This document shows positions 24,516-42,315 of a DNA stretch of 64,000 bases, one piece after another. The DNA is taken from NCBI GenBank assembly GCA_964036665.1, contig OZ038526.1:30380001-30444000 (forward strand), given 5' to 3'. A program made the position numbers and the translations under genes. A model generated the notes under the pieces. That model searched no databases. It was not told the origin of the DNA and was given only the letters and a program-made list of their open reading frames with translations. Numbering within the stretch: the stretch's first letter is position 1; every line of letters starts with the position of its first letter. Source of the stretch: Gordius sp. MW1 (taxonomy: Eukaryota > Nematomorpha > Gordioida > Gordea > Gordiidae).

Positions 24516-24940
24516 AATACTTAGCATAATATATTTATAAACGTAGCATATAATTAAATACTTAGCATAATTTATTTAAATACTTAGCAAATAATTTAAA
24601 TACTTGGCACAATTTATTTAAATACTTAGCAATAATTTAAATACTTAGCATAATATATTTAAATACTTGGCGATAATTTAAATACTTAGCATAATATATT
24701 TAAATACTTAGCATATAATTTAAATACTTAGCAAAACATTAAAATACTTAGCAAACAAATAAAATACTTAGCAAAACAATAAAATACTTAGCAAAATTTA
24801 ATTTAAATACTTAGCATATGAATAAAATACTTAGCATTTGCATTTAATACTTAGCATTAATTTAAATACTTAGCAAACAAATTAAATACTTAGCAAATGA
24901 ATTAAAAATACTTAGCAATTTGAATAAAATACTTAGCAAA
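24516..24940 (-). repeat. Array of ~20-bp AAATACTTAGCA units, right arm
   Basis: About twenty units, the reverse complement of the 22601-23106 array. Confidence 0.9.
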
Positions 24941-25796
24941 TAATTTGTTGTGCATTTTGTTTAAATTTATAAATTAAGTTACTAAATCATAAAAAAACAT
25001 TTAGTAAAGAAAAAATCTAATTAAGGAAAGAGAAAACACCATTGTTTTTGAATTTGAATAATTTTTGAAGAAAAAATTTTACGATTTAGAATGATAAAGA
25101 GAAATATAAATACAGCGCCATCTATAATATATTTTATTTAAAGTATTAATTGAATATCAAAGATACGATTTTACATAAAACGATACCGGGCATCATACAA
25201 GATTTAAAAAATAAAAATATTTTAATAATTAACTAATTGTCAATAAATATCCTTTAAAAATAATGGTTTTATAAAATTTTTGCCTAATGTTAGTTTTAAA
25301 TTCTTGGTTTAAAATATTGCAAAAATTATGAAGTAAAATTTTGCTATACATATTAATTATTAATTTAACCAATAATTGTAAATAATTCCATGAGCCTAAT
25401 TCCTGATCAACAATGTGATTAATTAAAGATAAAAAAATGTTAGATCTAAGTGTGTTTTAAGTATGGAAGTGAGAGGAGTATCACCAAAATAATTTGTAAT
25501 TTTAATTATTTTATTTCTTAGAGTTTTCACAGTTTTTTTAATGCTTTATAATCATGTCCCTTCTCTTTTCTTTCTTAAACTCATTGCATATGAATGATCT
25601 TTCATTACTAAAAATTTTTAAAAATTATAAGTACTAGTATTTAATGTATTGCACATTATGTTGGGGAAGATACTGAACATCTAAATATATAAATTTATTA
25701 TATGTTTATATATTATAACGATATTATACAGTATATAAATAACAAAAAAAAATTTAATAATGTAAATTTTTTTAAATATGATAATGTAAATTTTTT

Positions 25797-25985
25797 TCCT
25801 ATAGCTGTTTGTCACATTTAGTTGTCAGCTCCTTCAAGTAGGTTCTCCATGTATTCCTGCACTTACACCAGCTTAGCTTTAGCTCGTACCTTCTAAAGTC
25901 CATATCTATTTTATGCTTCCAAGTCAGTTTAGGCCTCCCTCTCTTCTTGATATGATTTGCCAAGTGACTTTCCTCCCAACAGAAA
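25797..25985 (-). pseudogene. 3' end of a LINE (ORF2 C-terminus plus tail)
   Basis: One open minus-strand frame reads KKRGRPKLTWKHKIDMDFRR, then about eighteen residues on, NTWRTYLKELTTKCDKQ: the GRP+.W ... W..L tail typical of LINE reverse-transcriptase proteins. The 3' sequence (AGCTGACAACTAAATGTGAC then AAACAGCTATAGG) is the same as the tail of the SINE family in this window. 5'-truncated, as LINE copies usually are. Confidence 0.65.
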
Positions 25986-26093
25986 AAAATTATGATAATG
26001 TATCTAATTATTTACTTGCTGTGAGGGAAATTTGTTAAATCTGTTAATTCTTATGACTGATCTTGTTCAATTTAATTCAAATTTAAAAATTAC

Positions 26094-26313
26094 TTACAAT
26101 AAATTTTGGGATGGCTCAGTATTTCCTTGATCAAGAGACTGATCTAGTTTAATCAAGCACAGTATTTTCTTTAAGGTACAATTTAAACTTCTATTTTTAT
26201 TAAAATCCTGGGGTCGAAAGTGGTTACTGCAGATACTTGAATGTTTTTTAAATTTAAATTTAGGGCCCATCAATTTAATCCATTTAGACAATAACTCTGG
26301 ATCTTTTGGAAAT
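26094..26313 (-). CDS. THAP-type zinc-finger exon
   Basis: The exon opens after ATTTTTAG at 26313 and runs RFPKDPELLSKWIKLMG ... SSICSNHFRPQDF, the RFPKD block, central Trp and C-x2-H pair of the C2CH THAP DNA-binding domain. The first two cysteines would lie on an upstream exon I could not find. The AVPT-type end of the domain is altered (LNCTLKKIL). It ends near a GTAAGT donor. THAP domains occur in P-element-type transposases and domesticated regulators. Given the setting, a transposon origin is likelier than a host gene. Confidence 0.55.
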
Positions 26314-26632
26314 CTAAAAATATACATAAATTCCTTTATAATTACTTGTGAAATGAAAGCCTTTTGCTATTTTCTTTGTTAAGGTAAGATATGGAGTTCT
26401 TTACTGAGCAAGACCTCTTATTCCTACAAATTTTTTTTTAAAAAATTTTTTATGTTATTAATTTATTTTAAAAAAAAGATTAAAAATTTCATTTTTGATG
26501 AAATTTAGCATATATTTTAGGATATATCAATTTTACCTTAATTTCAAGAATTTCCACTTGGGCGACTTCTTAGGTTACTTTCTGATGTTAATGTAAAAAA
26601 ACAGCTGTTCGGCAGTCTATGGTATTATTAGT

Positions 26633-26806
26633 GGTGGCCCGTCAACTCGCCGAAAACAATCTCCCCGAAAATAATGTCCCCCAGCTAAAAAATGTCCCCA
26701 AATTTGTGATTGGTTGATGGGTTAGGGTTAATTAGCTTGGAGACCTTTTTTTAGCTGGGGGACCTTATTTTTCGGCGAGTTGTTTTCGGCGAGTTGATAG
26801 GGCACC
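26633..26806. mobile_element. MULE-type MITE with 9-bp duplication
   Basis: Ends GGTGGCCCGTCAACTCGCCG and, inverted, GGTGCCCTATCAACTCGCCG. Flanked by ATTATTAGT on both sides (26624-26632, 26807-26815). It interrupts the older inverted repeat described at 22445. Confidence 0.9.
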
Positions 26807-27286
26807 ATTATTAGTCTATGATCATAGTCTAATGGATCATCAGTTACAAAGGATGAAGAGCTACCTATAGAATGTTTTGATATTATTAATGGGCAATCAG
26901 AAAAATTTTCTGCCCAGCCCATTAAATGCGTCCTCATTTTAAATAAGAATAACGATTATAAAATTTTTGTTAAGGCATAAGGTATTAGAGGCACTGGTTC
27001 ACAAACTGCGAAGCAAACGCCATTTTAGATTTTTATTATTTTTAATTTATAGCGATAGAGGAGTTCTATTCATTTGTAATCTATCAACAATTAAAACACA
27101 TTTTAAATAATAAAAAAGTATTAACATTTAAGCACCAAAATATGAATATTAAAATTATAAATTTTACCTAAATTTTTACCCCTTATCCGATAATTTACAT
27201 TTATCCAATTACCATTTATAATAAATTTAGCGCAAATGATGCTTTATGTGCCGAAAACGTCGCGGGTACTTATCACTTAAAAACAT

Positions 27287-27550
27287 TGTGCCCTATCAAC
27301 TCGCCGAAAACAATCTTGCCGAATTCACCCAGGGACATTAACGAACATCTCTCCATTATCATAAAGAAGGCCTTAAATTGAGTACCTTTTATAATAATTA
27401 TCAATTTTATTATTAAAATAAACTAAATATTAACTTTAAACCGAAATTGAAATGCTTTTTTGTTGGTGGACATTTTCTAATTGGGGGACATTTTTTATCA
27501 TTAAGACATTAAATTCGGCAGGATGGTTTTCAAGAAGTTGACGGGCCACC
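27287..27550. mobile_element. MULE-type MITE, older copy
   Basis: Same termini as the 26633 element (GTGCCCTATCAACTCGCCG; right end GTTGACGGGCCACC). Flanking 9-mers no longer match. Confidence 0.75.
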
Positions 27551-27782
27551 CTATATATGCGATTATCATTTATACGATTTGGACTGTATTTAAAAAATGC
27601 AACTACTAGGCACTTATACGATTACGACTGTATTGAAAAAATCCAATTACTAGGTTAGTCCTATGCCAGCCTTTTAGGTACCCACTTAAATTTTAATACT
27701 TTTTTAAAAACACAACTAATTGACTCTCTCTCTCTTTTTTTGCATGACTTTTATAAGTGAGGAAAAGGCAAATATGATAATA

Positions 27783-28128
27783 CTAGATGAACCCGGCAAA
27801 CGTTGTTTTGCCATTTACCCGGGTGTATTAAAGTATGTTGGAATTTTAGGGCATATATGATGATAAAGCTGGTATTGAAGTAAAAATAAAGTTTGATGTC
27901 TATATGTTTTACTTCTATTGTTCTATTTCCGTATACAGTGCAACGCGTACGAATACTCAAAAACTACTGGACCGATTTGGCTCAAACAAATCTTAAAACA
28001 TGGTCCGGAGTGTCAGGAATAAACTGTGAAATTTTGAGCCAAATCGGTCTGGTAGTTTTTTAAAATGGTGGCGGCATATATTACACACACACACACACAC
28101 ACACATAGTTTCATTTTTATATATAAGA
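27783..28128 (-). mobile_element. Short non-autonomous Helitron
   Basis: Read on the minus strand it starts with TC (preceded by A) in a TATATAAAAATG context. It carries a (GT)n run and a large internal inverted repeat around GGACCGATTTGGCTCAAA. It has CGGGTAAATGGCAAAACAAC near the 3' end and stops with CTAG before T. 5'-TC, 3'-CTRR and A/T insertion are the canonical Helitron rules. No Rep/helicase ORF. Confidence 0.8.
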
Positions 28129-29374
28129 TTGTTGTATAATGGTTGAAATAAGGTCAAGACATATAGATTTGATTTGGGTTTTAAAATCCCTAAATTAACA
28201 CAATTAACAGGAATTTTTAATGGTTAAGGGTTATAGGGAAAAATAATCAATTGAACTAAAAGAATAGGATGTTACTGAAGCCATGAGTTCACAAGAGCAT
28301 CAAGATAGTCTCTTCCAAAAACCCTTTGATTGCTACTAAAAATATGCGACTACTTGTCACTAAACTACAAAATATAGCACCATATAAAAAATGGTTACCA
28401 GGGCTAAAAAAAGTATATTATATTAAATGTAAAGAAGTGGGAAATCGGTCTTGGATTTGTTAAATGCCTGCTATATTTTGATATGATACCGATATCTCAG
28501 CGATTTTTAAAACGAAAATTTGTTTACTTTTTAAATTACAAATAATGTAAATATGGCTATCGTATCTTAGCTATAAAAATATAGCACATTCCGCAATACA
28601 TTAAAGGGATTCTTTCATATGCCTTTGGTCTATTTACTTAATATTTTTAACAATGTTAAATTTGCTAATCCTGATATAATAAAACTCCTAATTTTCTAAT
28701 CATGAAGTTGCAGCTATTTTATTGTTTATAAATAAGGAATAAATAGGAAGACTTGAAAATATTTTAGAAATAAGGAGTGTTTATAATACGTGACATAATA
28801 ACATGGAGATCATCACCGTCTTTGCACTAGTTAAAATTATTAACAAAAACATATGATATAATCTAGTGTGATAAAATTCGTATAATATAAGTATACAATC
28901 GTCGATAATGTAAGTAAAATACTAAAACAATTTTGCTACTTTGAATTAAGGAGGTGTAATATTGCAACTTGCCCCATGATCAAAAGTTATCTTGACCTAT
29001 CGTGAAAAGGCATTAGATGATTTATATGTTTATGGGATAAGAACATATTTAAATTTTATAAAAATTTTTGAAAATAGATAATTATTACACTCATTACAAT
29101 TAATAATCAAGCAAAACAGTTTTCCACCAAATCCTTCAATTAAATTATTACAACAGAGGTTTATGCATGAGCTATATGTCACTATGATGGCTAATAACTA
29201 TGGTGTATATGCATAGCACGACTTTCAATAAACGATTTTTTAAACAAGATCTAAAATTAATAAACGCATTGTTAGAGCTAGCTAAAAACATTTGCACAAT
29301 TTCAACATATGAAATCTTTTAAATCCGTCCTAGAATAGTCAACTAATTAATAAATATATGGAGTAACTACTTAC
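28129..29374. other. AT-rich flank downstream of EBF, nothing recognised
   Basis: Probably includes the EBF 3' UTR. An acceptor-like site at about 29330 could add a tiny last exon. No other feature seen. Confidence 0.4.
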
Positions 29375-35680
<6,306 letters not shown>

Positions 35681-36066
35681 AATAAAATTAAATATATTTT
35701 ACAAAATAAATTTTAAACTTTTAAAATATGCTTGATTAAAATATTTTTCATTTAAAACACTTTGAAATCAATGCGTAATAAGCTAAATAAATATTTTTAA
35801 TTTTGGAAATTTTTATATAAAATACTTGTTAAGTATATCAAATTATTTTGTTTTCAAGATTATCATAAAGAATAAAATTTAAATTTACAGAGTTATATAA
35901 AGGATCTTTGATAAAAGTAAACTTTATAGTATACCTTTTATAATAATCAATAATAAATAATTCATATTTTAAAATTATTTCATTTTTATTAATAAATTCA
36001 TGATTATTTAAATTAGAAGTTTATTTTTTATTTTATTTAAGGTTTTAAAAAAATATTTTTTAAAAC

Positions 36067-37334
36067 CTCAAAGTATCATCAGGTTTTGAAAGGCGATTGT
36101 TTGGCCTGAAAGCGAAAGGCAGCTGTTGACTTTGTAAGGTTGGATCATAGAAAGGTGCCATTTCGTCGAAATACACATTTTCGAAATTTTCAAAACGATT
36201 GTTTCCTTCGATATTAGACGAATCGTAAAAATTATTGTGAGAAAATAGCAAAGCTTTTTTTCGATAAATGGCCCCACGTTCGGAGATCCTATAAAAACCA
36301 GATAAAATAAATTAAAAAATTATAAATAAAAACTAGAAAATAATAAATGGCCAATTTAATTTAAAATATTTATTAAAACTGCCAAATTCATATATATATT
36401 TGGAATTATTTTATTGATTCAATTCAATATTTTTATATATTTTATAACTGAAAAATCAAAGTATCTGGCGTCTCATATTTAAAAATTAATTTGGCTCATA
36501 GTAACGGTTTTAAGTCCACGATATTATTAAAATATTTGTGTTTTTTTAAATTTTTATTAGCTAACCTATGACATTCTAACAAAGTCATCTGTGAAAATAA
36601 ATTTAAACTAAAAATTATAGAGTCAATTGTACTTTATATGATTAATTTTTGCATGGGCGTAGCCAGGATTGGATCTAAAGGGGGGGGGCAATAATGATTT
36701 GGAGGGGCAAATAATTTTTTTTGAAATTTTGACCATAATTATACGAAAATTTTAAGATTTTTTGCGCCCCTTCCTGCCACCATTTAACTACGCCCATGCG
36801 AATTTGATATACGTTTATAAAAAAACCACCATACTATTCTTCTATGGAATCTTCATATTTTAAGGTTGTCTTATTAAGCATGGCATAAAAAAGTATACTT
36901 ATTTTTTAGGGTTATGCTCCCCCCTCATAAAAAATATAGATAATAATAATATTAAATTTTAATTAAACAAAAATTTATCTTATTTAATGTAACCTATTTT
37001 GATTGCTGGGTGGTTCATAAATGTGTGGTGGTATGAGGACATCTTCTCGAAAGGTGCTTTCGTCGAAATGTGAATTTTGGAGATTTTGTTGATAAGAAGC
37101 CGCCTGATGGTAATCGTAAAACGAGGGTGGATGAGAGGAATTGGATTGGGTAATTCCAGCTCTGAACCAATTAAATTGATATTTGGAGGGTAAGGTGGTT
37201 TGTGATTGAACGGGCATTATTTGATTGGCGTGAGAAAACTGAGATTGATCTAATAATGCCGTTGGCCCTCCTCCCGTTGATACCACGGTTTTTACAACAC
37301 CCTCTTCAGTTCGGGCGACGTTATTATGCGTGGT
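36067..37334 (-). CDS. Candidate 5' coding exons of EBF or of a separate short gene
   Basis: Two open exons: 37334-36994 (acceptor TTTCCAG) and 36288-36067 (acceptor TTTTTATAG). They are Asn/Gln/Ser/Pro-rich (for example KYQFNWFRAGITQSN, PPHIYEPPSNQNR) without a recognised domain. If 36994 is joined to 36288 (AG|gttaca) the frame stays open through the second exon. If 36067 (AG|gtttta) is joined to an internal acceptor at 35645, the frame enters EBF exactly at RAHFEK. Both junctions fit in phase, which favours N-terminal EBF exons. Against it, the donors are weak and no upstream start was found. Without splicing the first exon ends at a stop just past 36984. Confidence 0.45.
36652..36798. mobile_element. 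CATGGGCGTAGCC-type hAT MITE
   Basis: Both ends intact (CATGGGCGTAGCCAGG and CTACGCCCATG), with a run of nine G after the left end. The flanking 8-mers are only partly alike. Confidence 0.85.
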
Positions 37335-37451
37335 CTGGAAATTATAATAGAATATAACAACATAACATTAGTAGAATTTATTAATGTCCAATTGAATATA
37401 AATGGCGGAGCTGATAAATAATGATTTTGACTCAAACTAAATTAAGCGTTA

Positions 37452-37614
37452 CATGAGCGTAGCCAGGGGAGGCAGGGAGGGACGACTTCCCCCCTCTAAA
37501 TCCATAAATTCTTTAAAGTTTCACACAATTATGGCTAGAATTATAAAAAATTGTCATTTTGCCCCTATCTAAATCATATTGCCCCCCTCTAGCTCCAATC
37601 CTGGCTACCCCATG
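37452..37614. mobile_element. CATGGGCGTAGCC-type hAT MITE
   Basis: CATGAGCGTAGCCAGG start, CTGGCTACCCCATG end. It lies just upstream of the candidate EBF 5' exon. Confidence 0.8.
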
Positions 37615-37880
37615 AGTGTTGGCAAATGTGAAATTTATATTAAAAAGGTGGTAATAACCAATTAGTGCTCGTTAAAGCGATTTATTGTTCTCAAATAAAT
37701 TTCACCCAATTAAGAAAAAATGAGTTTGAAATTAAAAAAAATATATATGCAATTGTTATTTTATTTGCATGTGTCCAGTAATATTCAAAGGCATCGCGCA
37801 AACTGAATTGTAATTAAATTAATTAAAATTATTGATTTAAATTAGTATTCTATTTTAAAAATAAAATAATTTTTAAAATA

Positions 37881-38215
37881 CTCCTATAGCTGTTTGTCAC
37901 AATAAGGTGGTCAGCCCATGGGAGTAGCCAGGGGGGGGGCAGGGAGGGGCGGCTGCCCCCCTCTAAATCCAAAAATCTGTTGAAATTTATTAAAATTTCA
38001 AAATTGATCATTTTACCCCTCCCTTAACCATTATTCCCCCCCTCTAATTTCAATGCTGGCTACGCCCATGGGTCAGCCTCTTTTGATATTTAAATGCGGG
38101 ATGATGCTTGGCTATCCAGGCCTGACAGCCGTGTTAACGTTAAAATATATTTTACACCTTTTAAAAAAAACCTAAAGCGGGATTCGAACCCGCGAGCTCT
38201 TGTTCAAAAACAAAG
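37881..38215 (-). mobile_element. SINE copy 3, split by a MITE
   Basis: Minus-strand SINE with the best B box in the window (GGGTTCGAATCCC, about 38179-38191). The shared tail is near 37881-37915. The hAT MITE at 37917-38070 is inserted in the tail. Confidence 0.85.
37917..38070. mobile_element. hAT MITE nested in a SINE, 8-bp duplication
   Basis: CATGGGAGTAGCC to GGCTACGCCCATG, flanked by GGTCAGCC at 37909-37916 and 38071-38078. The uninterrupted site can be read in the SINE at 8284. Confidence 0.92.
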
Positions 38216-39593
38216 CCTTATGTATAATTTATATAATTAAACAAATATAATATATTTTTTTGAGGGGGGGGGGGGGGTATATAAGCCACCCCCCACCCTT
38301 TGCCCACTCCTGAAGCTACGATGATATTATTTAATTTAAAAGGAAGATTCTGAAACTAATGTTGAACAACATAGAGTTTAATTAAAGCAGTTGACCAATG
38401 ACAAATTATTTTTATACAATATTTTAACAAGAAATCAAATTTTTCATAGTTTTATATTATTATGAGAATGGGAAAAAAGTACCATATTCTTGCATCTTTT
38501 GCATTCATCACATGTTTGTAAACAATAACAATAACAAAAATAATAACTAGCAAGGTATTATGAATTTGTTCATCTCCGAATAATAAATCGATAAATTTTG
38601 GGATTTTGACCATTCCATTGACCATTAGATTGTAATTACAAAAAAAAATGCCTGAATATTCTCCAGAGAATACTATGTACAAGCCATAAGCCTCTTAAAC
38701 GAATGAGACAATATATGTTGAAAGTTTAATTCCAAAATTTGTTTTTAAAAATTAAAAATAAATTATTTTAAATAGTCGACTAGAGCGGTAAAATGACATC
38801 TAAGTACTATTAGGGAAGTGAAAAGGGTCCTTCTTTTAACTAAGCTTGGCTTACCTAATTCCATCAGTAACGCATAAATGCTTTCAAGATTGCAAGCCAC
38901 TAATTAAATTAGAAGTTTTTATACAGGATTTATTGATAATTGGCGATAATCAATCGATTAAAATATTATTTATTGATTGATTTCCAGCGCATTTTGCCAA
39001 TTAATTGTTTTTGTAAAATTATTTTCCGGAACGATTATATATAAAAATTTAACATATAAACTCGTGTTTAATAATAATTTTAAATCTTTCGGATATTAAG
39101 TTAATAAATTTCAAACAAATTATAATTATGCCAACTTAGCCAAGAAGAGGAAAGAAAGGGCAAGTGCCCCTCCATGGTAAAATCATTTTAAAATGATTAT
39201 TTTGTCCATTTCTAAATGTTTAAAACCCTAACGTAATGACTCAAAACCCGACCAATCCGAACCCGACCCTGGTTAAATAGTCGAGTCGGGTCGGGCTCGG
39301 GCTAAAAAAATTTAAAACGTTTTCTGATCGGGTGGGGCTCGAGCTAAAAAAATTTGAAACCCTTTAGGATTGGGTTGGGATTTGATTAAAAAAGTGACTT
39401 TTCAACCTTCTAGTTAAACTATAATTATAAAATTTGTAATTCAATTTTGTCAAACATATAATCAAAAATTTAAATGCGAGAATTTATATTATAATTCATT
39501 TCCTAACCCGATCTGATTTGAATTTTATCTCAGCTAGAACTTAACAAAGTCCATATATAAATCCAACTTATTACTAAATTAATCATGGGCGTC
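38216..39593. other. Intergenic, no gene; 14-G run and CGGGTCGGGC patch
   Basis: A run of 14 G occurs at 38264-38277, followed by C-rich sequence, probably a ruined MITE. At 39240-39370 two ~50-bp units with GGGCTCGGGCTAAAAAAATT are found. Otherwise AT-rich. Confidence 0.4.
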
Positions 39594-39730
39594 GCCAGGA
39601 TTGGAATTAGAGGGAGAGGGATAAAATAATAATTTTTGAAATTTTAACCATAATTTCATTTAATTTTAAAGAATTTTTGGATTTAGAGGGGTACAGCCAC
39701 CCATCCCTGCCTCCCCCTGGCTACACTCAT
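39594..39730. mobile_element. hAT MITE, perfect 8-bp duplication
   Basis: CATGGGCGTCGCCAGG start, CTGGCTACACTCAT end. AAATTAAT flanks both sides. Confidence 0.9.
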
Positions 39731-40697
39731 AAATTAATATATTTAAACTGTTTTTTCAACGATTTATAATTAAAGAAAGTAAAAGTGCATTCTCACAACT
39801 CAGACTCGAACCTCCTTATAAATCTTATCTAAATTCAACCCGAACCCTACTTAAAATTACTATTCTACTAATTTTTACCAGGATGGTGATGACTTAGGGT
39901 CAACGAGGAATGCGTCTCTAAGCTCATATATTTTTACAAGTCGTAAAATTATTTTATTGTAACTTTTTAACTTATTGCAAAATCATATAAAACATCTTCT
40001 ATATACATCAATTATAATGTCAATTTGTTTGATTTTATTATAAACATTTTTTGAATAATTCTCGAGCATTTTGGTCATTTTATCTTAAGTTTTATAAGTA
40101 CCTATATATTCATTAGTAAAATTTGTCATTATTAATTATAATTTTAATGCGATGTATATTATTAATAACAAATCATTTTTTAAAGTGATCAGTTTTTTAT
40201 TTAGTTCTATAAAATTTAAAAAAATTAATTAAGCCATATTAAAGTTATATTAAATAATGATTATAGGTTTTACAAAAATTAAACTTTTGTACAAACGTAT
40301 TTTTCGTTAAATTCACTCATTTAACATTGGCTCCTTAATTATGGTCATCCTTTAAAATAAAATAAACTAAATATTAAATATAATTTTTATCTAAAATAGG
40401 AGATGGTTTAAAGTCGTTAGTCTGTCTGAAAAAATGTAATTTTTATATTTGAATAAATCATGTTTACAATTTATAACATCTTTTTGGCCTTAAATTTTAA
40501 TTCTATTCCTTATTGGACAACATAAAATGATAATATAATTAAAACCATATTTTTTGTTAAAAAGGTCAATTTAATATTGATATTAGATACAAGGTTCATA
40601 TTTTATGGGCTTTCCATATGTCGTGTATTTTTTTTATTAATTAAAGGGCATTCAATTTGTTATTCATGAAACGAGGATAAATAAAATAACTCGTACA
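39731..40697. other. AT-rich, nothing recognised
   Basis: No gene or element identified. Confidence 0.4.
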
Positions 40698-40837
40698 CAT
40701 GGGCCCCTAAATGGCGAAAAAAAAAATTTTAATGCAAAAAGCCTTAAAAATTAAAAAAAAATGTTTTGCCCCCCCTCCTTTAAATGAACTTTTGAACGTT
40801 TTGCCCCCCCCTAATCCAAAACCTGGCTACGCCCATG
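40698..40837. mobile_element. hAT MITE
   Basis: CATGGG start and CTGGCTACGCCCATG end. Flanks CTCGTACA and CTCGTATA differ by one transition. Confidence 0.85.
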
Positions 40838-40978
40838 CTCGTATATCAATATCAACCATAATTTAGTCAAATAATAAAAAAGCTTGTTATTTTTCATAGT
40901 AAAACAATAATTAAAACCATTTTAGTTTTATTTTATATACTCTTTATATTGCTAGCTACCTATATATTATATAATTAA

Positions 40979-41103
40979 CATGAGTGTAGCCAGGATTTAA
41001 AGGGGTGACAAAAAATGTATCCTTAATTTTGTTATATTATATAAATTTTAAAAACAAGGGGGCGGCACTGCCTATCTGCCCCCCCCCCTTGACCACCCCC
41101 ATG
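40979..41103. mobile_element. hAT MITE, eroded
   Basis: CATGAGTGTAGCCAGG start and CCACCCCCATG end. C-rich right arm. Confidence 0.7.
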
Positions 41104-41338
41104 ATGAATAGTATAAATCTTCAAAACTTTATATGCTATCTCTGAGCACATATGTAAAATTATCCAATGAGAACGTGAAATTAATGATTGGCATCTCTTC
41201 AATATTTTGACATTTGATATTACCCACAAACCCAAATCCAACTATAAAAAACTTCCTAAAAATCAATAAAATAGAAAATATAGGAGTTAGGAGTTATAAA
41301 TTTAGAAAAAAGTTATAATGGTAAATAAACAAAATGAG

Positions 41339-41506
41339 CATAGGCGTAGCCAGGATTGGAACTAGAGGGCGGTAATTATAATTACGGGGGGGGGGGGGGG
41401 AAATGACGGGTTTTTGAAATTTTATCCATAATTATATGAAATTAAGAATTTATGGCTTTAGAAAGGGGCAGCCGCTCCTCCCCTGTTTCCCCTGGCTACG
41501 CCCATG
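41339..41506. mobile_element. hAT MITE, perfect 8-bp duplication
   Basis: CATAGGCGTAGCCAGG start, CTGGCTACGCCCATG end. AAAATGAG on both sides (41331-41338, 41507-41514). Contains a run of 15 G. Confidence 0.92.
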
Positions 41507-41931
41507 AAAATGAGACAAAATGGGCTACCTGCTCCCCTCCCTTTTAAATATAATTCGTCTAAAACTCAAAAAAAGAATATTTGAAAATTAAAAATAGCCA
41601 TTTTGCCCCCCCCCCCCCCCATTCTGGTTTGTTCTTGTATGGAATTCATAAATAATTATCCATATTAAATTCGAGGACTCAATGTAGACTGTTATAAAGC
41701 TAACAGAAAGGGCGTTTAATCTTAGAATTTCAAGCCTAATGTTAATCAAATAAAATAAAAAGATCTTAGTCAGGTCAGAACCTTCCAATAGGACAATAAT
41801 GTTAAAAAAATTTTATTTCTCCGCTCCCCCTTGCATCCCCTTGATTATTTTGTTTAAATTTTTTAATATTTTAGGTATAAAAGTAAAAGCTCTTCGAGAG
41901 CCAAAATTTGTTTTATAGGTGGGGGTAGATT

Positions 41932-42103
41932 CAATGGCGTAGCCAGGGGAGGCAGGGATGGGAAGCTGCCCTCCTCTAAATCCAAAAACACTTTTAAATT
42001 TAATATAGTATAATGGCTAAAATTACAAAAAAGTATTATTATGTCCCTCACTAAATCATTATTGCCCCCATCCCCAATTTCCATCCTGCGTAGCGTACGT
42101 ATG
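41932..42103. mobile_element. hAT MITE, eroded right end
   Basis: Left end CAATGGCGTAGCCAGG. G-rich then C-rich arms, right end altered. Confidence 0.65.
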
Positions 42104-42315
42104 GGTAGGTCAAAAGTTATGCTTACGACTCAAGGCAAATTAATAATCAATTAAACCATTTGGTCTTTAAATATCTAGAATATGACATGAGGGAGCAGTT
42201 GCCCCTACATTAATTTATAATTTTACTACCTATTGTTCAAATTAATTTGTATTCCAACAGCAAAACTTTTCTAACCTTTATGCTACTGCAATCTCAAATC
42301 GTATTCAAAAACTGC

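Larger units (their letters stand above)
22445..26820. mobile_element. Region bracketed by a ~36-bp inverted repeat
   Basis: The repeat with core CCATAGACTGCCGAACAGCTG-like sequence ends at 22480 on the plus strand and is found inverted at 26602-26632, continuing at 26816-26820 where a younger MITE split it. The bracketed 4.4 kb holds the inverted ~20-bp arrays, a MULE transposase relic, a LINE tail and a THAP exon. Whether it is one element or nested ones is unresolved. Confidence 0.5.

Noticed and set aside
20352..24940. CRISPR-like or centromeric array
   Set aside because: Three contiguous 170-bp units, and ~20-bp units without distinct spacers; eukaryotic context. These are transposon-internal tandem repeats.
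27751..27960. 69-codon minus-strand ORF
   Set aside because: Lies in the Helitron 3' half; sequence conserved for element structure, not protein.
38150..38215. tRNA gene suggested by the GGGTTCGAATCCC B box
   Set aside because: No acceptor stem or complete cloverleaf, and it is joined to the SINE body found at two other loci.
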